A stretch of DNA of 20,175 nucleotides from an uncultured Bacteroidales bacterium (GTDB lineage Bacteria; Bacteroidota; Bacteroidia; Bacteroidales; Lentimicrobiaceae): the NCBI GenBank assembly GCA_937894795.1, contig CALCQV010000155.1, positions 1-20,175 on the forward strand, written 5' to 3'. The first letter of the stretch is position 1. Each line of letters opens with the position of its first letter. Under the pieces are notes generated by a model. It searched no databases. It had not been told where the DNA came from and was given only the letters and a program-made list of their open reading frames with translations. The position numbers were made by a program, and so were the translations under genes. Below, piece by piece: positions 7,089 to 14,987 of the stretch.

Positions 7089-9224
7089 ATGCGTCCCGAT
7101 TTTAAGAATATTGATATCAGGTCAAATGGTAAGGAGTCGCCCAAGGAGCCGGTGAAAGGCACTGAATGGATGACTACCGAACAGATCCCTGTAAAGCCAA
7201 TTTACACAGAGGCTGATCTAAGTAAGATGGAGCATCTCAATTATGCTGCCGGACTGGTTCCCTTTTTAAGAGGGCCATACAGCACCATGTATGTGATGAA
7301 GCCATGGACTATCCGTCAGTATGCCGGGTTCTCCACTGCCGAAGAATCCAATGCATTCTACCGCAGAAACCTTGCAGCCGGACAGATGGGCTTATCGGTT
7401 GCTTTTGACCTTGCCACACATCGTGGTTATGATTCAGATCATGAAAGAGTTGTAGGAGATGTTGGTAAAGCCGGTGTAGCCATTGACTCTATCCTCGATA
7501 TGAAGATTTTGTTCGACCAGATTCCGCTCGATAAAATGTCGGTTTCCATGACTATGAATGGGGCTGTATTGCCAATCCTGGCATTTTATATTGTAGCCGC
7601 TGAAGAGCAGGGTGTAACGCTCGATAAGCTTACAGGTACCATTCAAAATGACATCCTCAAGGAGTTCATGGTGCGTAATACCTATATCTATCCCCCGGCA
7701 CCCAGTATGCGGATTATTGCTGATATTTTTGAATTCACTTCAAAGAACATGAAGAAGTTCAATTCAATATCCATCAGCGGTTACCACATGCAGGAAGCCG
7801 GCGCAACAGCCGATATTGAACTGGCTTATACACTGGCCGACGGACTTGAATATCTCCGTACCGGTATACATGCAGGGATACCGGTAGATGCATTTGCTCC
7901 CAGATTATCATTCTTCTGGGGAATTGGCATGAACCATTTCATGGAAATTGCCAAAATGCGTGCAGCAAGACTATTATGGGCTAAGATTGTAAAGCAGTTT
8001 AATCCGAAAGACGATAAGTCAATGGCGCTCCGTACACATTGCCAGACATCAGGATGGAGCCTCACGGAACAGGATCCATATAACAATGTGACCCGTACTG
8101 CCGTTGAAGCACTGGCTGCTGCATTGGGCCATACCCAGAGTTTGCATACCAATGCACTTGATGAAGCTATTGCCCTGCCTACTGACTTCTCAGCACGTAT
8201 TGCAAGAAACACTCAAATATATCTGCAGGAAGAAACCAACATTACCAAGGTGGTTGACCCATGGGCAGGCTCCTATTATGTTGAATCACTGACCAATGAG
8301 ATCGCACATAAAGCATGGAAACTCATTGAGGAAGTTGAAGCCCTGGGTGGTATGGCAAAAGCTATTGAAACAGGCATACCCAAGATGCGTATTGAAGAGG
8401 CTGCAGCACGTAAACAGGCTCGTATCGATTCAAGTCGTGATACTATTGTCGGAATAAACAAATACAGATTGGACAAAGAAGATCCGATTGAAACACTTGA
8501 GGTCGACAATACGGCAGTAAGGGAGGCACAGTTAAAACGTCTGGCCCAGTTACGTGCCAACAGAAATAATGAAGAAGTACAACAAACACTGGATGCTCTT
8601 ACCAAAGCAGCTGAAACGGGTGAAGACAACTTGCTGGCCTTGGCCATTGATGCAGCCCGCAAACGTGCTTCCTTAGGTGAGATATCCATGGCATTGGAAA
8701 AAGTTTATGGGAGGTACAAAGCCGTGATAAGATCAATATCAGGAGTATATTCATCAGAATCTAAAGATGACAGCAGTTTCAAGCATGCTTGTGAACTGGC
8801 TGATAAGTTTGCTACTTTGGAAGGCCGCCGTCCGCGTATTATGATCGCCAAAATGGGTCAGGATGGTCACGACAGGGGCGCTAAAGTAGTGGCAACAGGC
8901 TATGCGGATATAGGATTTGATGTTGACATTGGACCACTATTCCAGACACCGGCAGAAGCAGCCCGTCAAGCTGTGGAAAATGATGTACATGTACTGGGTG
9001 TTTCCAGTCTTGCAGCCGGACATAAGACCCTGGTACCTCAGGTAATTGAGGAACTCAAAAAGCTGGGCCGTGAGGATATTATGGTGATTGTTGGCGGTGT
9101 AATTCCTCCACAGGACTATGATTTCCTCTATAAGGCAGGAGCCATGGCTATATTCGGCCCCGGTACCATCATTCCTGATGCAGCAATAAAGATGCTGGAA
9201 ATCATGATTGATTCCCGGAAATAG
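7089..9224 (+). CDS. mutB: Methylmalonyl-CoA mutase large subunit MutB
   Basis: The 711-residue catalytic alpha subunit, very close to the Propionibacterium enzyme through most of its length. The TIM barrel carries RGPYSTMY (Tyr64 in GPY), Tyr78 in IRQYAGF (equivalent to catalytic Tyr89 of P. shermanii by spacing) and His233 in SGYHMQEAGA (equivalent to His244). The C-terminal cobalamin domain has DGHDRG (Asp592, His594, Gly597), with His594 as the lower cobalt ligand, and the family-typical GGVIPPQDYD and PGTIIPDAA segments. No signal peptide is present, so it acts in the cytosol. The methylmalonyl-CoA epimerase and MeaB chaperone usually needed are not in the window. A hairpin terminator follows at 9264-9295. 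Confidence 0.97.
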   Translation: MRPDFKNIDIRSNGKESPKEPVKGTEWMTTEQIPVKPIYTEADLSKMEHLNYAAGLVPFLRGPYSTMYVMKPWTIRQYAGFSTAEESNAFYRRNLAAGQMGLSVAFDLATHRGYDSDHERVVGDVGKAGVAIDSILDMKILFDQIPLDKMSVSMTMNGAVLPILAFYIVAAEEQGVTLDKLTGTIQNDILKEFMVRNTYIYPPAPSMRIIADIFEFTSKNMKKFNSISISGYHMQEAGATADIELAYTLADGLEYLRTGIHAGIPVDAFAPRLSFFWGIGMNHFMEIAKMRAARLLWAKIVKQFNPKDDKSMALRTHCQTSGWSLTEQDPYNNVTRTAVEALAAALGHTQSLHTNALDEAIALPTDFSARIARNTQIYLQEETNITKVVDPWAGSYYVESLTNEIAHKAWKLIEEVEALGGMAKAIETGIPKMRIEEAAARKQARIDSSRDTIVGINKYRLDKEDPIETLEVDNTAVREAQLKRLAQLRANRNNEEVQQTLDALTKAAETGEDNLLALAIDAARKRASLGEISMALEKVYGRYKAVIRSISGVYSSESKDDSSFKHACELADKFATLEGRRPRIMIAKMGQDGHDRGAKVVATGYADIGFDVDIGPLFQTPAEAARQAVENDVHVLGVSSLAAGHKTLVPQVIEELKKLGREDIMVIVGGVIPPQDYDFLYKAGAMAIFGPGTIIPDAAIKMLEIMIDSRK

Positions 9225-9263
9225 GGCTGATTCACATAGCTGTTATTTGCCGAATGATGTTAA

Positions 9264-9295
9264 TCAGGGAGGTGAAGAATCCTGCACCTCCCTGA
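9264..9295 (+). terminator. Terminator after mutAB
   Basis: TCAGGGAGGTG (9264-9274) pairs perfectly with CACCTCCCTGA (9285-9295) over an 11-bp stem with a 10-base loop, 40 bases past the mutB stop. The following bases are not a clean T-run, so termination may be imperfect or Rho-assisted. It separates mutAB from the gyrB promoter. Confidence 0.6.
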
Positions 9296-9384
9296 ACTGT
9301 TAATGTTTGCCCATAATTATATTTTATTGGCAAATTATGTCAGATTTTAGAGTTTTTTTATGTAAAAGCTATTGCTTAAATTAG

Positions 9385-9392
9385 TAACTTTG
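9385..9392 (+). promoter_or_regulatory. Bacteroidota -7 element of gyrB
   Basis: TAACTTTG at 9385-9392 matches TAnnTTTG exactly, 32 bases before the gyrB start codon. No good TTTG is found at the expected -33 distance, but the upstream region is A/T-rich with a T-tract at about 9353-9359. The predicted leader is short, about 25-28 bases. Confidence 0.5.
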
Positions 9393-9424
9393 CTAATCTA
9401 CTAAAAAACACTATATTCCTGAAT

Positions 9425-11437
9425 ATGAGCGAATTAAATAACGACATGCAAATCCCAAACTCTAACTTGTCGAACGGTAATAACAATAATTCCAACGGAA
9501 GTGACAATGGCAATTACACAGCTGAAAACATCCAGGTTCTTGAGGGCCTTGAGGCTGTCAGGAAGCGTCCTGCCATGTATATTGGTGATATCAGTGAGCG
9601 TGGGCTACATCATTTGGTATACGAGGTAATTGACAATTCCATAGATGAGGCTTTAGCCGGATATTGCGATAATATAGAGCTCTTTATACATAAGGATAAT
9701 TCAATCACTGTTTCCGACAATGGTCGTGGTATTCCTACGGGGTATCACGAAAAGGAGAAGCGTTCAGCATTGGAGGTTGTTATGACTGTTCTGCATGCCG
9801 GCGGTAAATTTGACAAAGGCTCCTATAAGGTGTCAGGTGGTTTGCATGGTGTGGGTGTTTCATGTGTCAATGCTCTTTCAGATATGCTGAAGGTTACGGT
9901 TCATCGTGAAGGACAGATTTTTGAGCAAGAGTACCATATTGGAAAACCGTTATATCCGGTAAGAGTAGTTGGAGAAACTGACCGCACTGGCACTATAGTT
10001 CACTTTAAGCCCGACAATACCATCTTTACTACGCTGGTTTATGATCTGGAGATACTTAAATCACGTATCAGGGAACTGGCATTCCTGAATAAAGGAATAA
10101 GATTGTCAATTACTGATGAACGTGAATTGGATGATAATGGGAATCCCTTGTTCCAATCATTTTATTCAGAAAGAGGTTTGCTTGATTTCATTGAATATCT
10201 TGATGGGATGAGAGAAAAACTTATGCCCGATCCAATATATATTGAAGGAGAGAAGAATGAAATTCCGGTTGAAATATCGATGCAGTATAATACCTCATTC
10301 AGTGAGAATATTCATTCGTACGTCAATAATATCAATACACATGAAGGCGGAACCCATCTGGCAGGTTTCAGGAGGGCATTGACGCGTACGCTTAAGGCTT
10401 ATGCTGATAAATCAGGTATGCTCAAGAATTTAAAGTTTGAGATCAATGGCGATGACTTCCGGGAAGGGTTAACAGCCATTATTTCAGTAAAAGTTCAGGA
10501 ACCACAGTTTGAAGGTCAGACCAAGACCAAGTTAGGGAACAATGAAGTGATGGGTGCCGTTGATACATTGGTGTCAGAATTATTGACATACTATCTTGAG
10601 GAGCATCCCAAGGAAGCAAGAACCATTGTAAATAAGGTTATTTTAGCTGCAACAGCGCGACATGCTGCCCGCAAGGCACGTGAACTGGTACAACGCAAAA
10701 ATGTGCTTTCAGGATCAGGACTCCCCGGTAAACTGGCTGATTGCAGTGAACGTGATCCCGAAAAATGTGAAATATTCCTTGTTGAGGGAGATTCTGCAGG
10801 TGGAACAGCAAAACAGGGACGTGACCGCCGCTTCCAGGCAATCCTCCCTTTGAGGGGAAAAATCCTCAATGTGGAGAAAGCAATGCAACATCGAATTTTC
10901 GATAGTGAAGAAATTAAGAATATTTATACGGCCTTCGGTGTTTCCATTGGTACTGAGGAGGACTCTAAAGAACTCAATCTTTCAAAATTGCGGTATCATA
11001 AAGTTGTGATAATGACTGACGCCGATGTTGATGGAAGCCATATTGATACGCTTATTCTGACTTTCTTCTTCAGGTATATGAGAGAGTTGATTGAAAAGGG
11101 GTATGTTTATATTGCTACTCCGCCTTTATATCTGATAAAAAAAGGAACAACAGAGCGTTATTGCTGGACAGAGGAAGAAAGGGCGCGAATAACGGCTGAG
11201 CTATCCAATGGAAAAGAAAGCAGCGTTCATATTCAGCGTTATAAAGGTCTTGGTGAAATGAATGCTGAACAACTCTGGACCACAACCATGAATCCTGAAT
11301 TCAGAACACTCCGCCAGATAACCATTGAAAATGGTACTGAAGCAGATAGGATATTCTCCATGCTAATGGGTGATGAGGTGCCTCCAAGGCGCGATTTCAT
11401 TGAGGCTAATGCTAAGTATGCTAAAATCGATGCGTAG
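9425..11437 (+). CDS. gyrB: DNA gyrase subunit B
   Basis: The 670-residue ATPase subunit of type IIA topoisomerase, which works with GyrA (not in the window) to introduce negative supercoils. The GHKL ATPase motifs are intact: Glu67 (general base) and Asn71 in YEVIDNSIDEA, DNGRGIP, and SGGLHGVG. The transducer domain follows, then a TOPRIM domain with EGDSAGG (Glu454) and DADVDGSH (Asp532, Asp534). The C-terminal YKGLGEMN tail is present. The E. coli-type 170-residue insertion is absent, as usual outside Proteobacteria. Compared with E. coli GyrB, the N-terminus carries about 25 extra residues rich in Asn and Ser. GyrB rather than ParE is favoured by the GRDRRFQAILPLRGKILN wording. Confidence 0.97.
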   Translation: MSELNNDMQIPNSNLSNGNNNNSNGSDNGNYTAENIQVLEGLEAVRKRPAMYIGDISERGLHHLVYEVIDNSIDEALAGYCDNIELFIHKDNSITVSDNGRGIPTGYHEKEKRSALEVVMTVLHAGGKFDKGSYKVSGGLHGVGVSCVNALSDMLKVTVHREGQIFEQEYHIGKPLYPVRVVGETDRTGTIVHFKPDNTIFTTLVYDLEILKSRIRELAFLNKGIRLSITDERELDDNGNPLFQSFYSERGLLDFIEYLDGMREKLMPDPIYIEGEKNEIPVEISMQYNTSFSENIHSYVNNINTHEGGTHLAGFRRALTRTLKAYADKSGMLKNLKFEINGDDFREGLTAIISVKVQEPQFEGQTKTKLGNNEVMGAVDTLVSELLTYYLEEHPKEARTIVNKVILAATARHAARKARELVQRKNVLSGSGLPGKLADCSERDPEKCEIFLVEGDSAGGTAKQGRDRRFQAILPLRGKILNVEKAMQHRIFDSEEIKNIYTAFGVSIGTEEDSKELNLSKLRYHKVVIMTDADVDGSHIDTLILTFFFRYMRELIEKGYVYIATPPLYLIKKGTTERYCWTEEERARITAELSNGKESSVHIQRYKGLGEMNAEQLWTTTMNPEFRTLRQITIENGTEADRIFSMLMGDEVPPRRDFIEANAKYAKIDA

Positions 11438-11500
11438 ATTGTGATCTTTTTGGCATGACACTTGTTATTGGGTATTAATTAACCAATTCAAGTATTTGTT

Positions 11501-11977
11501 ATGAAAAAATTATTCTTTCTAATCCTTACTGTAGGATTACTTAGTATTACCGGCCAGGCTCAGAATTATAATACAGCACTGGGTGCCCGGTTAGGCCCGT
11601 TTAACGGAATTACTGTAAAGCATTTTGTATCAGAATCCAATGCCCTTGAAGGTATTGCTAATTTTAGATGGGGTGGTTTCGCTATCACCGGTCTCTATGA
11701 ATGGCAGAAGCCTATTAGCGGTGCCCCGGGTCTAGATTATTTCCTTGGTTTGGGTGCTCATATAGGATCATACGGTGATCATGCTTATTGGCATGACCAG
11801 GATCCTGGTCTGGATCATTATACCATATTTGGAGTGGACTTTATTATCGGACTTGAGTATACTTTTGCTGAAGTGCCTTTCAACCTGGGACTTGATTGGA
11901 AACCTGCATATAATTTTGGCGGTTACCACTGGTGGGGTGATGGCTTGGCACTGTCAGTGCGATACACTTTTAAATAA
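11501..11977 (+). CDS. Small secreted beta-barrel-like protein
   Basis: A 158-residue protein with a clear signal peptide (MKKLFFLILTVGLLSITGQA, cleavage near QA/QN). The mature part alternates hydrophobic and polar residues in strand-like stretches, is rich in Gly, Trp and Tyr, and ends with a strand closing in Phe-Lys (VRYTFK). This is typical of small eight-stranded outer-membrane barrels of Bacteroidota. No named family is recognised with certainty. The start ATG at 11501 lies 63 bp after gyrB, with no terminator seen between, so partial read-through from gyrB is possible. There is no Shine-Dalgarno. The function is unknown; adhesion, permeability or structural roles cannot be separated from the sequence. 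Confidence 0.75.
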   Translation: MKKLFFLILTVGLLSITGQAQNYNTALGARLGPFNGITVKHFVSESNALEGIANFRWGGFAITGLYEWQKPISGAPGLDYFLGLGAHIGSYGDHAYWHDQDPGLDHYTIFGVDFIIGLEYTFAEVPFNLGLDWKPAYNFGGYHWWGDGLALSVRYTFK

Positions 11978-12050
11978 ACGGATGCTGATTTGTGGTATGG
12001 TCAGTTCGTAAATTACTGATTGACCCGGCAAAGGTTTTAGCTTCAATTAT

Positions 12051-12098
12051 AAAAGAGATAAGAGAGAAAAAGCGCGCTTTTTCTCTTTTATCTCTTTT
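12051..12098. terminator. Bidirectional terminator palindrome
   Basis: A 48-base near-perfect palindrome centred on GCGCGC at 12072-12077. All pairs match except one G-T at 12062/12087. The outer arms are A-rich on the left and T-rich on the right, giving a T-run on whichever strand is read. It lies between the beta-barrel gene (plus strand) and the hydrolase gene (minus strand), so it can end transcription from both sides. Confidence 0.85.
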
Positions 12099-12121
12099 CT
12101 GGCAATTCCATTATTAGTTTA

Positions 12122-12170
12122 TAGTATTCTTATTTCTGGTTTCTGGTATCTCCATTTCTTTTGAATACTA
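12122..12170. repeat. 8-bp inverted repeat in convergent gap
   Basis: TAGTATTC (12122-12129) is complementary to GAATACTA (12163-12170). A short direct duplication TTTCTGG lies between. It sits 39 bases downstream of the hydrolase stop on the minus strand. A weak secondary terminator or chance are both possible. Confidence 0.3.
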
Positions 12171-12208
12171 ATTTTATAATTTAATCTTGTGGAAAATCAT
12201 CAATGCAA

Positions 12209-12928
12209 TCATTTTCTTCTCTGTTGCAGCATCCACTCGTAAAGTTCCTGATTATTATAGGTTTCTGTCCAGCTATCATGCCCGGCAGTGGGGTAGATGG
12301 TGAATTTAATGTTACTGCCAAGTTCTTTTAATGCGCTGACCATACCCGCTGATTGAGATATTGGGACTATGAAATCATTGGCGCCATGTAAGACCCATAT
12401 GGGCAAATCAACAATTTCAGAGACACGGGAAGGGTGATTTCTGTCGACGACTCCACAAACCGGCACAATGGCAGCAAAATAGCCGGGATAGGCAAATGCC
12501 AGGTCCCATGCAGCGCCACCTCCCATGCTCAGGCCTGTTACTACAATGCGGTCCTTGTCTACGTTATACTCTTTGGTAATATGCTCAATCAATGAAAATA
12601 GGGTCTCTGTATCGAAATCCTGATTGTTGGGACATTGAGGTGACAATACAATAAAAGGGAATTTCTGTCCTTGTTCAATAAGTTTTGGAGGGCCATGAAC
12701 TTTCAGCTTTTCAAGATCATTGCCCCGTTCACCTGAACCATGAAGAAACACCAATAATGGCCATACCTCTCTTGATTCAGGGGAGTATCCATCGGGTAAA
12801 TAAAGTAAGTATTCGGCACTAACCTGTTTGATGATTGTGCCCGAGAAATTACCGGAGTGTTGAATATTCTGTGAAATCAGCAGTTGACACAACAACAGCA
12901 ATACCAGGGAAAAGGATATTTTTTTCAT
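12209..12928 (-). CDS. Secreted alpha/beta hydrolase (predicted peptidase-like)
   Basis: A 239-residue serine hydrolase of the alpha/beta fold, resembling the COG4099 predicted peptidase / dienelactone-hydrolase-like group. The N-terminus is a signal peptide (MKKISFSLVLLLLCQLLISQ), so it is probably periplasmic or secreted; Cys14 is not in a proper lipobox. The nucleophile is Ser134 in TGLSMGGG, the acid Asp185 in HGANDFIVP, and the base His217 in TAGHDSW. FLHGSGERG (61-69) supplies the oxyanion-hole region. I place the start at 12928 rather than 12973: the longer frame adds 15 residues ahead of the signal peptide and overlaps the porin gene. With this start the gap to the porin stop is 16 bp, indicating one transcript. 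The substrate is not predictable; an ester of a sugar, lipid or peptide is possible. Confidence 0.88.
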   Translation of the reverse strand: MKKISFSLVLLLLCQLLISQNIQHSGNFSGTIIKQVSAEYLLYLPDGYSPESREVWPLLVFLHGSGERGNDLEKLKVHGPPKLIEQGQKFPFIVLSPQCPNNQDFDTETLFSLIEHITKEYNVDKDRIVVTGLSMGGGAAWDLAFAYPGYFAAIVPVCGVVDRNHPSRVSEIVDLPIWVLHGANDFIVPISQSAGMVSALKELGSNIKFTIYPTAGHDSWTETYNNQELYEWMLQQRRK

Positions 12929-12944
12929 AATCAAATTTTGGTTT

Positions 12945-14876
12945 CTAATCATAGAAAGCCCATGATACGCCAAATCTTAGTCCTCTGTCGGGCATTGCGT
13001 AACCGGGTACCATAAAATAATCATAATCCATTAAACCACTGTTCAGGTGTTTCATCATCAGGAACATTCTGGCCCTTTTGACTCTAATATTAATAAATGC
13101 ATCAAGATAAGGATACCCGCCGGTTTCATACGAATTCTGAACGTAGAAAGCCCTTAATGCAGGCATATATGCATTTTCGTAAAATGATGAATTATACATG
13201 GCTGATATGCCTGCCTGAAAATGAAGGGCTCTTTTGAATAGCGGATGTGTATAATATAAAGATAGCCGGCCGGCAAATTGTGGAACACTTATTACATCTG
13301 AATTGGAGGAGTTTTGTATTACACCATATATCTGCGATTCAAATGAGCGCCATTTGATATCTGAGTATGCCCAGATTTGAGATACTGCCACTGATCCAAC
13401 TTCTTTTTCAGGGTGGGCTGTTTCACCCAGATAAACGTAATCAGTCAGGTTGAATACATCAAATCCTGCTTTCAAATATTTATTGGTATATGAAGTCTTG
13501 AGGCTGAAAGTTGTTTGTTGCCCGAAAGTATTATCCCACTGAAAGTGATTGGAATAATAGTATTGATAGAAATAGTAGGGTTGCTCAATCTTCAAAGCCG
13601 CATTTATCTGTAGATTTCCCCATTTATTGGAGTTGTCATAACCGGGGATTGTCATGATGCCCTCTATACCTTTGTCGCCATTGAAAGGATTGCCTTGAGT
13701 GGTCCAAATTTTGCCTTCAACTTTTGTCCAGCCGAAAGCATTGGCAGCCAGGTAAGCATACGGAGTGATTCTGTTAAATGTTTTACTGACAGTATCTGTT
13801 TTATATTGCCCTGCTATGTGCTCAATTCCAACACGCAGCAGTATGGCTTTTGAGGAGCCTTTAGCTCTGCCAACACCTGCTTCCACAGAGATATTGTTTG
13901 ATATTTCCTGGTAATATACTGAATCAAAGGTTTTGGTTGAGTCAACCAGTATCTGCTCATAATATCCTGACCGTGGATTCTTATCGGTATAAAGTGTTGA
14001 ATTCCGTGTATAAGCAAACGTATGACTGATAAAATTGCTGCGGTAAGGATTGTAATATCTATGAACCTTTGCCGGTTTGATAGAATCAGATTGAAGACTA
14101 TCAACAGCAATGTTCTTGTTGGCTTTACTGAAATAGAGGAATTGCCTTATCTGGAAACCTCCTTCTTTTATCTGATTGTCGGCGGCTGCAAGTTCGATGG
14201 GTATACGTTTTCTGTCGGTTTCCGTATTATTCCTGAAGAGTGATTCATTGGACATGCCACCATTCTCCCTCCATCGGAATCTGCTGTTATGGTAATTGCC
14301 CAATACTGCATAGTTTTCTTTTCTATTAACGAACTGAACAGTGCCGGCAAATGAAACATCATCAGATTTCTGACGTTCATAAAGCCCAAGAGAATTAATA
14401 ATCATAAAATCAACACCAAGGGTAAGTCCGCCTGAAATATTCTGTGAATGTGTTACATCGAATGTCTGCTCTTTCCCCGGGCCGGTAGTATAGAAGAGTT
14501 TAGAGTAAGGGCCGGAGGTTTGGAAGTACCTTATATTTTGGTTTGTCCACTTGTAAGCGGAGAACTCAAAGGGAGTATATCTGAAACCTGAGTATTCAGG
14601 TAATTGAAAGACCATTGATTTATAGGCCAGTCCCGCATTTCCCAATGAGGCATTCAGCAGGTTTTCGTTTTCCGTTGGTAAATAATATTGAAAACCATTC
14701 AACGATGTGTCATTGATGGTTAAAATCTGTTCACCCGGCCAATAATCGTTTAATTGTGTATAGTGTATAGTGGCAGTATCAGGTGATGGTTTGGTTACAG
14801 GCTTTTCTTCACTTTCCTGTGCGATGGTTACGCTCGTGAATACGAAGAGAAAAACTGTAAGGATAAGATACCGCAT
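12945..14876 (-). CDS. Bacteroidota putative porin, outer membrane
   Basis: A 643-residue outer-membrane barrel resembling the Bacteroidota putative-porin family (Pfam Porin_10). The signal peptide MRYLILTVFLFVFTSVTIAQ precedes a short acidic, proline-containing linker. Strand-rich sequence follows, with family-typical stretches such as LGNAGLAYKSMVF, TSGPYSKLFYTTGPGKEQ and the THSQNISGGLTLGVDF segment. The C-terminal segment (PDRGLRFGVSWAFYD) resembles a closing strand. The start at 14876 is chosen because it gives a compact signal peptide. The frame could begin at 14897 (MNSYF), but the earliest ATG at 14942 falls inside the promoter element at 14940-14947. The hydrolase gene follows by 16 bp. 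The transported substrate is unknown. Confidence 0.85.
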   Translation of the reverse strand: MRYLILTVFLFVFTSVTIAQESEEKPVTKPSPDTATIHYTQLNDYWPGEQILTINDTSLNGFQYYLPTENENLLNASLGNAGLAYKSMVFQLPEYSGFRYTPFEFSAYKWTNQNIRYFQTSGPYSKLFYTTGPGKEQTFDVTHSQNISGGLTLGVDFMIINSLGLYERQKSDDVSFAGTVQFVNRKENYAVLGNYHNSRFRWRENGGMSNESLFRNNTETDRKRIPIELAAADNQIKEGGFQIRQFLYFSKANKNIAVDSLQSDSIKPAKVHRYYNPYRSNFISHTFAYTRNSTLYTDKNPRSGYYEQILVDSTKTFDSVYYQEISNNISVEAGVGRAKGSSKAILLRVGIEHIAGQYKTDTVSKTFNRITPYAYLAANAFGWTKVEGKIWTTQGNPFNGDKGIEGIMTIPGYDNSNKWGNLQINAALKIEQPYYFYQYYYSNHFQWDNTFGQQTTFSLKTSYTNKYLKAGFDVFNLTDYVYLGETAHPEKEVGSVAVSQIWAYSDIKWRSFESQIYGVIQNSSNSDVISVPQFAGRLSLYYTHPLFKRALHFQAGISAMYNSSFYENAYMPALRAFYVQNSYETGGYPYLDAFINIRVKRARMFLMMKHLNSGLMDYDYFMVPGYAMPDRGLRFGVSWAFYD

Positions 14877-14939
14877 AATAGAAAAGTATGAATTCATAAT
14901 GCTGCAATGAACTGCATAATTGGCAAGATCAAACCGTAG

Positions 14940-14947
14940 CAAAGATA
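14940..14947 (-). promoter_or_regulatory. Bacteroidota -7 element of porin gene
   Basis: On the minus strand this reads TATCTTTG, an exact TAnnTTTG match, in the 111-bp gap between the DUF255 stop and the porin start. Transcription would begin near 14935, leaving a leader of about 55-60 bases. It gives the porin-hydrolase pair its own promoter. No convincing -33 TTTG was found. Confidence 0.5.
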
Positions 14948-14987
14948 GTGCAATACTAATAATAAATATAATCGCGGTACTGCCTGA

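Noticed and set aside
7826..8689. Long minus-strand open frames opposite mutB (128 and 137 residues)
   Set aside because: They are antisense to highly conserved mutB codons and show Ser/Ala/Arg-rich composition typical of shadow frames.
10591..10869. Minus-strand open frame opposite gyrB
   Set aside because: It overlaps the conserved TOPRIM region of gyrB and has no recognisable domain or initiation signal.
11438..11500. Terminator between gyrB and the small beta-barrel gene
   Set aside because: No stable stem with a T-tract was found in these 63 bases.
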